A stretch of DNA of 64,000 bases from Ammoniphilus sp. YIM 78166 (lineage in GTDB: Bacteria > Bacillota > Bacilli > Aneurinibacillales > RAOX-1), in NCBI RefSeq assembly GCF_004522215.1, contig NZ_SDLR01000004.1, forward strand, positions 124,001-188,000, written 5' to 3'. The position numbers and the translations under genes are program-made. Each line of letters opens with the position of its first letter. Position 1 is the stretch's first letter. Below the pieces are notes generated by a model that saw only the letters and a program-made list of their open reading frames with translations, was not told the DNA's origin and ran no database searches. Positions 56,995 to 64,000 of this stretch are shown in pieces.

Positions 56995-57354
56995 TTAACG
57001 TCCTCTGCGAATTTCAACGGCAACAGAATCATAATGTCCAGGAATTGGCGGATCTGGTTTCACTACGCGAACGAGGAGCTCATCTAATAGGGAGAACTTC
57101 TGCAGCGATTTCTCGGCAATTTGCTGAGCCACCTTTTCTACCAGCTGATAGGTTTCGTTCTCCACAGTATCTTTACAGAGCTCGTAGACCTGAGAATAAT
57201 TAATGGTATGATCAAGATTATCCGTTTGTCCTGCTCGACTTAGGTCTAAATAAAGCTCAATATCTACTATATAGCGTTGTCCAAGCTTGTTTTCTTCAGG
57301 GTAGACGCCGTGATAGCCATAAAACTCCATCCCATTAAAGTAAATTTTGTCCAT
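56995..57354 (-). CDS. folB: Dihydroneopterin aldolase
   Basis: This 119-residue octameric enzyme cleaves dihydroneopterin to the hydroxymethyl pterin. The motif FYGYHGVYPEENKLGQRY near 12-29 and the catalytic Glu and Lys residues are present. It overlaps folP by 20 bases and is followed four bases later by folK. Confidence 0.96.
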   Translation of the reverse strand: MDKIYFNGMEFYGYHGVYPEENKLGQRYIVDIELYLDLSRAGQTDNLDHTINYSQVYELCKDTVENETYQLVEKVAQQIAEKSLQKFSLLDELLVRVVKPDPPIPGHYDSVAVEIRRGR

Positions 57355-58153
57355 AAGCTATCCCCTCCCTTTGTACCATCCTGTCCATCATCCGACATAC
57401 TCTAACCGTTTCTTTTACATCATGGACTCGGACGATCTGACATCCTTTTTGTATGCCGTAACATACCGTAGCTAATGAGCCTTCTAAGCGCTCCTCCACG
57501 GGCAAGTCTAACGTGGCCCCAATCATGGACTTTCTAGATGTGGCCAATAAAACGGGGTAACCCATCGCCACGAGCTTCTCTAAATGAGCCATCACGTAGA
57601 GATTGTCTTCATACGTCTTAGCGAACCCAATGCCGGGATCAATCCAGATATAATCGTCCCTCAGCCCGGCTGCTTTCACCATTTGAATACTTTCATGAAG
57701 ATCGTCCATCATGTCTTGGATGATATCGGTATATGTATTATTGTTTCTATTATGCATGAGAATTATCGGAACTTGATGCTTGGATGCGACTTCCGCCATG
57801 CCGGGGTCGAGTGCTCTCCAGACATCATTAATCATGTCAGCTCCTGCCACAATCGCACGATCTGCTACTTCCGCTTTGTATGTATCGATGGAGATGGGAA
57901 CGGATAATTCTTGTTTTAAGGCTTGAATAATGGGAACTACGCGTCGAAGCTCTTCTTCTGCGCTAACCTGCGGAGCACCTGGTCGGGTTGACTCGCCACC
58001 AATATCGATGATATCTGCGCCTTCCTGAACCATCACACGAGCTTGTTGAACCGCTTGCTCTAACGTCTGATATTTCCCTCCATCGGAGAAAGAATCCGGT
58101 GTTACATTCAAAATTCCCATCACTAGTGTTCTTTTCCCAAGCTCAATTGCCAA
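57335..58153 (-). CDS. folP: Dihydropteroate synthase
   Basis: This enzyme of about 272 residues joins p-aminobenzoate to the pterin pyrophosphate and is the sulfonamide target. It has NVTPDSFSDGGK near 16-27, IDIGGESTRPGA near 51-62 and DPGIGFAKT near 188-196. TTG 58151-58153 is preferred because AGGTGG lies eight bases upstream; GTG 58165 would give four more residues but has no ribosome site. It overlaps pabC. Confidence 0.94.
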   Translation of the reverse strand: MAIELGKRTLVMGILNVTPDSFSDGGKYQTLEQAVQQARVMVQEGADIIDIGGESTRPGAPQVSAEEELRRVVPIIQALKQELSVPISIDTYKAEVADRAIVAGADMINDVWRALDPGMAEVASKHQVPIILMHNRNNNTYTDIIQDMMDDLHESIQMVKAAGLRDDYIWIDPGIGFAKTYEDNLYVMAHLEKLVAMGYPVLLATSRKSMIGATLDLPVEERLEGSLATVCYGIQKGCQIVRVHDVKETVRVCRMMDRMVQREGIAYGQNLL

Positions 58154-59003
58154 TAGAATCACCACCTAATCTTTGTACAGTGAGTTGATATTGTTCTATA
58201 AAATAGGAAGTTAATGGACCTTTAACAGAGGGGACTTCCCTTCCATCTACCTGGTCAATCGCTACAATTTCCTGTATCGAATTCGTAATAAATACTTCTT
58301 TAGCTTCCATCAGGTCATCGAGGGTATAGAACCCTTCATGAATAGGGATCCCTTTATATTTACATAATTGAATAATCCAATCCCTTGTTACACCTGACAA
58401 TAGCCCTGTATCCTTGTGTGGAGTATAGAGCTGCCCCTTCTTCACAAAAAACAGGTTACTTACCGTTCCCTCTACCATATAGCCCTCCGTGTTCAAAAAG
58501 AGCCCTTCTGCTGTTGGCAGGTTCCGCTGCACCAGCTCTTTTTTCGCTAAGATGCCATTGGCATAGGAAAGGGACTTCGCTCTTGTTAATCCTTCTGGTG
58601 TGGACCTAGGAAGTTGGAGGGTCACCATACTTTTCACCGAGGACATGGGGCCAAGAGGCTTGGCCATGATGAGCCAGGTAGGCTTGGCATGGGTCTCTCC
58701 ATACAGACCTAACCCTTCTGCTCCTCCGCTCAACGTCACTCGGATATAAGCATCCTGTAATCCATTGGCTTCCATTGTATGGTATATATCATTTTGCAGC
58801 TCAGACTGAGATTTATTCATTGTGATCTGATACTTTTCTGCTGATCTCCATAATCGCTCATAATGCTGTTCATATAAGAATAGCTTGCCTTGATACGCTC
58901 TTAAGGTTTCAAACATACCAAAACCATAAAGAAAACCGTGATCAAAAACTGATATCACGGCTTCCTCTTCAGTTTGAATGATCCCATTCAAAAAAACCTT
59001 CAT
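58143..59003 (-). CDS. pabC: Aminodeoxychorismate lyase
   Basis: This 286-residue fold-IV PLP enzyme releases pyruvate from aminodeoxychorismate to give p-aminobenzoate. The fold-IV start FDHGFLYGFGMFETLRAY near 21-38 and the PLP lysine in RAKSLSYAN near 141-149 are present. It is related to branched-chain aminotransferases, but its place between pabA and folP fixes the function. It starts two bases after the pabA stop. Confidence 0.95.
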   Translation of the reverse strand: MKVFLNGIIQTEEEAVISVFDHGFLYGFGMFETLRAYQGKLFLYEQHYERLWRSAEKYQITMNKSQSELQNDIYHTMEANGLQDAYIRVTLSGGAEGLGLYGETHAKPTWLIMAKPLGPMSSVKSMVTLQLPRSTPEGLTRAKSLSYANGILAKKELVQRNLPTAEGLFLNTEGYMVEGTVSNLFFVKKGQLYTPHKDTGLLSGVTRDWIIQLCKYKGIPIHEGFYTLDDLMEAKEVFITNSIQEIVAIDQVDGREVPSVKGPLTSYFIEQYQLTVQRLGGDSIGN

Positions 59004-59005
59004 GA

Positions 59006-59584
59006 TTAGATCCCTACTCGTTTTAATTGAATAAAGTTCCTCAATAATTCCTTCCCATAATCCGTAATGATGGATTCCGGATGGAATTGCACCCCTTCGA
59101 CTAATAAGGTCTTATGGCGAAGAGCCATAATCTCTCCTTCTTCCGTCCAAGCTGAGATCTCTAAGCAATCCGGCAGGGAGGACTTCTCTACAATCAAGGA
59201 ATGATAACGATTCACCTTGTAGGGCGATGGGATTCCTTCAAATATCGTTTTTCCATCATGGAAGACAGAGGATGTCTTCCCATGCATTAACCGCTCGGCG
59301 CGAATGACCTTCCCTCCAAAAGCTTGTGCAATCGATTGATGGCCTAGACAAACACCTAATATCGGTATGACGCCTGCAAACTTCTCGATGACTTGCAAGC
59401 TGATCCCTGCTTCGTTGGGGGAACATGGTCCTGGAGAAACCACAATATGATCTGGGTTTAACGCTTCGATTTCCTCAAGGGTAATCTTATCGTTTCGGTA
59501 GATCTTCAATTCCTCTCCTAACTCCCCTAGAAACTGAACAAGATTGTAGGTAAATGAATCATAGTTATCAATCATTAAAATCAT
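59006..59584 (-). CDS. pabA: Glutamine amidotransferase subunit PabA/TrpG
   Basis: This 192-residue class I amidotransferase has nucleophile Cys in [16 protein letters not shown] near 77-92 and the His-Glu pair in GVQFHPES near 167-174. It supplies ammonia to PabB and, in Bacillales that lack a separate trpG in the trp operon, also to TrpE; that dual role is inferred. It lies between pabB and pabC. Confidence 0.95.
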   Translation of the reverse strand: MILMIDNYDSFTYNLVQFLGELGEELKIYRNDKITLEEIEALNPDHIVVSPGPCSPNEAGISLQVIEKFAGVIPILGVCLGHQSIAQAFGGKVIRAERLMHGKTSSVFHDGKTIFEGIPSPYKVNRYHSLIVEKSSLPDCLEISAWTEEGEIMALRHKTLLVEGVQFHPESIITDYGKELLRNFIQLKRVGI

Positions 59585-59600
59585 GCTTTTCCTCTCCTCT

Positions 59601-61079
59601 CTAAACTCGGCTCAACTTATACTTCTCTTGACTGATCTGCACGGCTTTCAGAAGGGCTTCAGCCTTCTTTAATGATTCATAATACTCTGCTTCTGGCTTC
59701 GAGTCAATAACAATTCCTGCTCCTGCCTGAACGTGTCCTATGCCATCCTTCGCAAGTAACGTTCGAATGACAATGTTTAACTCCAAATCACCATCAAAGC
59801 CAATCCACCCTATGGAACCGGTATAGATCCCACGCTTCACTGGTTCTAGTTCCTCGATAATCTCCATCGTTCGAATCTTCGGTGCTCCCGTGATTGTACC
59901 TCCTGGAAAACAAGCACGGATGGCATCATAAGCTGTCTTTCCTTCCGCCAACTGCCCTTCCACGTGAGAGACAATATGCATCACATGAGAATATTCTTCA
60001 ATCACCATGAGATCCGTTACGTGAACCGTGCCGAAACGGCAAACTCGTCCCATATCATTGCGTTCTAGATCAACGAGCATAATATGCTCTGCTCGCTCTT
60101 TCTCATTTTCGATCAATTCTTGGGCTAAACGAAGATCTTCTTCACGGTCATGTCCCCGCGGCCGCGTACCGGCAATCGGCCTTGTACTCAGCTTATCGCC
60201 TTGAACTTTAATGAGAAGTTCTGGTGAACCGGATACCACTTGATAATCAGCATAATGCAAATACCCCATATAAGGGGAAGGATTCACTCTTCTTAATGTC
60301 TTGTAAATCTCCCAAGGAGACGTCTGAAGAGGGAAGTCTTGCCTGACGGACAAGTTCACTTGGAACACATCCCCTGAGCGAATATACTCCTGGACTTGCC
60401 GTACCGCTTGCTCGAACTGCTCTTTAGCTAAGGAGGGTTGGATCTCCAACGACGGCAACTTACCTTGAGGAAAAGGAGCAGGCGATGCCGGCATGATCTT
60501 CTCAAGCCGCTCCTCCATCTCTTTCAGGCGTTCCAATCCTTGTTCATAATGATCATCCAAGCGAGGAAGAACGTTCGTAATGAGGTAGGTAGCCTTGTCC
60601 ACATGATCAATCACAATCACATCGCGATAAAGCGTAAAATGAAGGTCTGGAAGCTGCAGATCATCCTCCGCATGATTCGGTATGTCTTCAAGATGCTGAA
60701 CAAAATCATACGAGATAAATCCGAGCGCTCCGCCTTTCCAATCTGGTCCCTGTTCCATACGCGGCGCCTTCCATTGATCCATGATCTCCTTCATAATCGC
60801 TAATGGATCACCCTGAGGTTCCTGCTCCAAGGATAGAACGGAAGACTGAACCGATACCTGACTCTGCTTGATGCTGACCGTCATAAGGGGATAAAACGAA
60901 ACATAAGAATATTTTCCGGCTCTTCCGCTCTCGAGCAATCCTCCATCCAGGGGATTGGAACAGAATGCCTCATATATACTGGCAAGATCGGTTACTTGAT
61001 CCCATCTAGCGATAAGAGGAATCGCATTGTAACCCTTCTGTAAGAATCCATCATACTGCTCTTTGGTTAACCCGATCAT
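59601..61079 (-). CDS. pabB: Aminodeoxychorismate synthase component I
   Basis: This 492-residue chorismate-using enzyme has the motif [15 protein letters not shown] near 300-314, [20 protein letters not shown] near 385-404, and [19 protein letters not shown] near 423-441. The same fold serves anthranilate synthase; adjacent pabA and pabC favour aminodeoxychorismate synthase. It heads the folate operon with its own promoter. Confidence 0.93.
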   Translation of the reverse strand: MIGLTKEQYDGFLQKGYNAIPLIARWDQVTDLASIYEAFCSNPLDGGLLESGRAGKYSYVSFYPLMTVSIKQSQVSVQSSVLSLEQEPQGDPLAIMKEIMDQWKAPRMEQGPDWKGGALGFISYDFVQHLEDIPNHAEDDLQLPDLHFTLYRDVIVIDHVDKATYLITNVLPRLDDHYEQGLERLKEMEERLEKIMPASPAPFPQGKLPSLEIQPSLAKEQFEQAVRQVQEYIRSGDVFQVNLSVRQDFPLQTSPWEIYKTLRRVNPSPYMGYLHYADYQVVSGSPELLIKVQGDKLSTRPIAGTRPRGHDREEDLRLAQELIENEKERAEHIMLVDLERNDMGRVCRFGTVHVTDLMVIEEYSHVMHIVSHVEGQLAEGKTAYDAIRACFPGGTITGAPKIRTMEIIEELEPVKRGIYTGSIGWIGFDGDLELNIVIRTLLAKDGIGHVQAGAGIVIDSKPEAEYYESLKKAEALLKAVQISQEKYKLSRV

Positions 61080-61110
61080 GAAGTCACTCCCAAACTTACT
61101 AGATAGGTTT

Positions 61111-61138
61111 ATTTTAGCATAATAACAGGCTTATGCAA
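61111..61138 (-). promoter_or_regulatory. SigA promoter of the pab-fol operon
   Basis: On the minus strand TTGCAT (61133-61138) and TAAAAT (61111-61116) are 16 bases apart, directly after the cysK terminator. Confidence 0.6.
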
Positions 61139-61166
61139 AAAGAGCTGCCCACTGGGGGACAGCTCT
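61137..61166 (-). terminator. Terminator after cysK
   Basis: AGAGCTG and the CAGCTCT arm form a stem with extra CCC/GGG pairing; TTTTT follows on the minus strand. Confidence 0.85.
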
Positions 61167-61173
61167 GAAGCTA

Positions 61174-62103
61174 CTACTCTTCAAATTGATATAGCGGGGT
61201 GCTGAGGTATCTTTCTCCGTTGCTCGGGATGACCGCTACTACTTTTTTGCCTTTTCCTAGCTTCTCAGCTACTTGTAATGCGGCATATATAGCTGCCCCG
61301 GAAGAAATACCGCCTAGGATTCCTTCTTCTCTTGCAACACGGCGAGAAGTTTCGAATGCTGCTTCATTTTCGACTGTGATGATTTGATCGTAGATCTCGG
61401 TATTCAAGATTTTTGGAACAAATCCCGCACCGATACCCTGAATCTTATGTGGTCCTGGTTTTCCACCAGAAAGGACTGGAGATGCGGCAGGTTCAACCGC
61501 AACGATTTGGACGTTCGGGTATTTTTCCTTTAATACTTGACCCGCTCCTGTAATCGTTCCGCCTGTTCCGATTCCAGATATGAATGCATCGATTCCGCCT
61601 AGCTCTGCTGCTTGAGCCAATAGCTCTTGTCCAGTCGTTTCACGGTGAATCTTTGGATTGGCTGGGTTTTCGAACTGTTGTGGCATAAAGTAGCCATGCT
61701 CGCTTGCAAGCTCAGTTGCCTTGCGAATAGCTCCGCCCATTCCTTCAGGTCCTGGAGTTAATACTAGCTCTGCTCCATACGCGCGAAGAAGATTGCGGCG
61801 CTCTAAGCTCATGGTTTCAGGCATAACTAGAATCGCCTTGTATCCTTTTGCCGCAGCTACCATGGCAAGACCGATCCCTGTGTTTCCGCTGGTAGGCTCA
61901 ATGATGGTATCGCCTTCCTTTAGCTTTCCTTCTTGTTCAGCTGCTTCGATCATCGCAAGACCAATACGATCCTTAACGCTGCTTCCAGGGTTGAAGAATT
62001 CTAGTTTTAGATAAATATCAGCATGATCCGGATTTCCAACACGGTTTAACTTTACTAAAGGGGTGTTTCCAATTAGCTCAACAATCGAGTTTGCTACTCT
62101 CAT
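61174..62103 (-). CDS. cysK: Cysteine synthase (O-acetylserine sulfhydrylase)
   Basis: This 309-residue PLP enzyme makes cysteine from O-acetylserine and sulfide. The PLP lysine is K44 in SVKDRIG, the substrate loop is [13 protein letters not shown] near 70-82, and [14 protein letters not shown] near 178-191 binds phosphate. It uses the product of CysE encoded at 31055-31726. In B. subtilis CysK also binds CymR. Its promoter is a strong one. Confidence 0.97.
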   Translation of the reverse strand: MRVANSIVELIGNTPLVKLNRVGNPDHADIYLKLEFFNPGSSVKDRIGLAMIEAAEQEGKLKEGDTIIEPTSGNTGIGLAMVAAAKGYKAILVMPETMSLERRNLLRAYGAELVLTPGPEGMGGAIRKATELASEHGYFMPQQFENPANPKIHRETTGQELLAQAAELGGIDAFISGIGTGGTITGAGQVLKEKYPNVQIVAVEPAASPVLSGGKPGPHKIQGIGAGFVPKILNTEIYDQIITVENEAAFETSRRVAREEGILGGISSGAAIYAALQVAEKLGKGKKVVAVIPSNGERYLSTPLYQFEE

Positions 62104-62148
62104 CCGTTTTTTCCTCCAATACCGAGTAAGTTAGTTGGTTTTAAGGAA

Positions 62149-62178
62149 ATTATAATAGCTATACCACTTTTTTGTCAA
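62149..62178 (-). promoter_or_regulatory. SigA promoter of cysK
   Basis: On the minus strand TTGACA (62173-62178) and TATAAT (62149-62154), both perfect, are 18 bases apart. The -35 lies just before the stop of the upstream gene at 62184. No CymR site was recognised. Confidence 0.75.
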
Positions 62179-62183
62179 TCTTT

Positions 62184-63071
62184 TTAGTTATTCTGGAACT
62201 GCTGGACGCCCATTCCTTTTCTTAATCGCTCGAGAACCTTTTCTAGAGATCCTGCTTGATTAAGAGCCAGTTCACGCTTAATCTCAGTTTTTACATCTTC
62301 AAAGTTGCGTATAACGGCTTCCTTCTTCTTATGAAGCTTAATCACCGCATAGCCCTTTTCTAGAGCTATCGGGGCACTCGTTTCATCGGGTTTAAGGGAC
62401 AGAGCAGCGTCAGCAATCTGTGGCTCCATATCTCCTCCAAGTAAAGACACCCAACCCAAGTCCCCCCCACTTGAAGAAGAATAGATCTCAACTGATCTCT
62501 CTTTAGCTAAGGTTTGAAAATCGGCGCCCTGCTTTAGCTCTTCAATCACTTGCTCTGCTTCCTTTTTATCCTTCAAATAGATGGCAGAGATCCGAGCCAA
62601 GGGAGGCTGATTATAATGCGCTCGATTCTCCTGGTAATGGCGATAAAGCTCTTGCTCACTAATTTCGATATCCAGTGTAGCGAGTTTTTCTAAGAGCAGG
62701 TAATGGCGCAGTTCTTCTTTTATATCTTCAGGAGCCAAACCCGTTCCTTTTCCGATCGCTCCAAAAAATTGATCAATGGTAGCATAGCGTTCGGATAGCT
62801 TGTTCAGTTCTACCTCTAGCTCTTGATCTGTTACGGTTATCCCATTTTGCTTGGCTTGCATAATGACAACCTCACGATCGATCATCTTCTCAAGAACCAT
62901 TCGTCCATAATGCCTTTTTAACTCCTGTGTCCAGTCCGTTTCGGTAATGATGACACTGCCCACCTGAGCAACTTGTCTTGTACCGAGAAGGATTTTGTAA
63001 TTCCAACCGACGACAGCAAGCAATAGCAACAGACAACCAACCAATCCCCACAGAAGCCTTACGTTTTTCAT
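62184..63071 (-). CDS. Membrane-anchored PpiC-type peptidyl-prolyl isomerase (YacD-like)
   Basis: This 295-residue protein has one N-terminal membrane segment (about 7-25), a SurA-N-like helical region (about 35-130), a parvulin domain with SSSSGGDLGWVSLL near 197-210, and a C-terminal helix. It should assist folding of exported proteins at the outer face of the membrane. It differs from PrsA in lacking a lipobox at the end of its signal: LVGC lies at 10-13 inside the hydrophobic segment, so it is an anchored protein. It sits between hslO and cysK as B. subtilis yacD does. Confidence 0.88.
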   Translation of the reverse strand: MKNVRLLWGLVGCLLLLLAVVGWNYKILLGTRQVAQVGSVIITETDWTQELKRHYGRMVLEKMIDREVVIMQAKQNGITVTDQELEVELNKLSERYATIDQFFGAIGKGTGLAPEDIKEELRHYLLLEKLATLDIEISEQELYRHYQENRAHYNQPPLARISAIYLKDKKEAEQVIEELKQGADFQTLAKERSVEIYSSSSGGDLGWVSLLGGDMEPQIADAALSLKPDETSAPIALEKGYAVIKLHKKKEAVIRNFEDVKTEIKRELALNQAGSLEKVLERLRKGMGVQQFQNN

Positions 63072-63084
63072 CCCCGGTACCCCT

Positions 63085-63966
63085 CTATCTCTTCGCCATG
63101 TGCAGCAATCTCTCTAGATTGGGCTTATCAACATGGTATACCTCATTGCAAAAATGACAAGTAAGCTCTGCTTCCCCTTGCTCTTCAATCATACTTTGCA
63201 GTTCCTCTTGGCCTAAGCTGATTAAAGCATTTTCCATTCTTTCTGTAGAGCAATGACAAGAGAAAACAATATCTAAATCACCTAGGATTTCGACGTCTTC
63301 CTTCCCTAACACCTCATAAAGAATTTCTTCCGGCGATAAGCCTTCGTCAATCATTTTGGAGACCGGAGAGATTTCTCCTAATCTTTTTTCAAGTTCAGCA
63401 ATATCCTTTTCACTTAGGCCAGGAAGCAATTGAATAATAAAGCCACCCGCTGCCTTGATTGAATTATCCGGATTAACAAGTACCCCCACACTTACTGCCG
63501 AAGGCGTTTGCTCGGACTTGGCAAAGTAGTAGGTAAAATCCTCGCCCAACTCGCCCGAGATTAACTCCACACTGCCATGGTACGGATCTTTTAAGCCTAG
63601 ATCCTTGGTTACGATCAGCTGGCCATCTGTACCAACCGCAGCCGTTACATCAAGCTTACCTTTTGCATTAAGCGGGAAATGGATATGGGGATTCGTTACA
63701 TACCCTCTCACTTCCCCTTTGGCGTTGGCATCCACCACAATCTGTCCGATTGGTCCCCCGCCCTTGATAATGACGGTTAGTCGCTCATTTCCTTTAAGCA
63801 TGGCCCCCATCATGGCCCCAGCTGAAATCGACCTTCCTAGAGCTGCACTCGCAACCGGCCAGGTATCTAACCTTTTTCGGCTTTCCTCTACGGTATCTGT
63901 TGATTTAATAGCAAAAGCTCTGATCTTGCCATTCTTCGAGATGGCCCGAACTAAATAATCCTTCAA
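63085..63966 (-). CDS. hslO: Redox-regulated chaperone Hsp33
   Basis: This 293-residue holdase is activated by oxidation. The C-terminal zinc switch has CHC near 236-238 and CHFC near 268-271, so all four Cys are present. The N-terminal core ([20 protein letters not shown]) is standard. It begins at TTG 63964-63966 with AGGAG seven bases upstream. The gene order hslO-yacD-cysK-pabB is that of B. subtilis. Confidence 0.97.
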   Translation of the reverse strand: MKDYLVRAISKNGKIRAFAIKSTDTVEESRKRLDTWPVASAALGRSISAGAMMGAMLKGNERLTVIIKGGGPIGQIVVDANAKGEVRGYVTNPHIHFPLNAKGKLDVTAAVGTDGQLIVTKDLGLKDPYHGSVELISGELGEDFTYYFAKSEQTPSAVSVGVLVNPDNSIKAAGGFIIQLLPGLSEKDIAELEKRLGEISPVSKMIDEGLSPEEILYEVLGKEDVEILGDLDIVFSCHCSTERMENALISLGQEELQSMIEEQGEAELTCHFCNEVYHVDKPNLERLLHMAKR

Positions 63967-64000
63967 GCTTGTTCTCCTACCTTTCTTTCTTGTTTCGTTC

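Noticed and set aside
62184..63071. PrsA lipoprotein call based on LVGC near the N terminus
   Set aside because: The Cys is inside the hydrophobic segment with most of that segment after it, which does not fit a lipoprotein signal; it was annotated as membrane-anchored.

Overview
The window is a chromosomal segment of an endospore-forming Gram-positive bacterium of the order Bacillales. Evidence for this is the spoVA genes, Spo0E-like proteins, SigH, a YhcN-type spore lipoprotein, the ctsR-mcsA-mcsB-clpC operon, and the Bacillus-like order of the long minus-strand block. Base composition and gene content would fit the Brevibacillus/Aneurinibacillus/Ammoniphilus neighbourhood, but the genus is an inference. 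Almost every housekeeping gene lies on the minus strand, so transcription mostly runs from high to low coordinates.

Read in the direction of transcription, 64000-53085 carries hslO, a membrane-anchored PpiC foldase, cysK, the p-aminobenzoate/folate operon (pabB-pabA-pabC-folP-folB-folK-yazB), dusB, greA and lysS. From 53084 to 52164 there is about 0.9 kb without a credible gene. It holds two clear copies and one decayed copy of a roughly 250-bp repeat, at the place where Bacillus subtilis has rRNA operons. Next comes an accessory transport block (51336-44827): an amino-acid-type binding lipoprotein, a C4-dicarboxylate TRAP transporter with two binding proteins (dctB-like, dctP, dctQ, dctM), and a convergent DctS/DctR two-component system. 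A HAD phosphatase follows.

43921-27204 is the conserved run ctsR-mcsA-mcsB-clpC, radA-disA, pssA, yacL-ispD-ispF-gltX-(Cys T-box)-cysE-cysS-mrnC-rlmB-rae1, sigH. 26897-9803 is the transcription/translation superoperon rpmG-secE-nusG-rplKA-rplJL-ybxB-rpoBC-rplGB-rpsL-rpsG-fusA-tuf. Strong SigA-type promoters sit at many of its internal junctions, together with an L10 leader/attenuator, two candidate L1 sites and long RNA hairpins. The S10 operon, which usually follows tuf, is absent.

Below 9800 the order is broken and genes lie on both strands. A selenium cluster (selA, a GLT1D1/SenB-like glycosyltransferase, selD and mnmH) alternates strand at every gene. Its selD needs a selenocysteine codon (TGA at 8533-8535) and has a hairpin just downstream that could be a bacterial SECIS. 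Then come an orphan phoU, a spore lipoprotein, three very small genes, spoVAC-spoVAD-spoVAE and two tandem Spo0E-like genes.

The most interesting items are the selenium cluster with its embedded glycosyltransferase, the intergenic repeat array next to lysS, and the modular covarying hairpins between rpsG and fusA.
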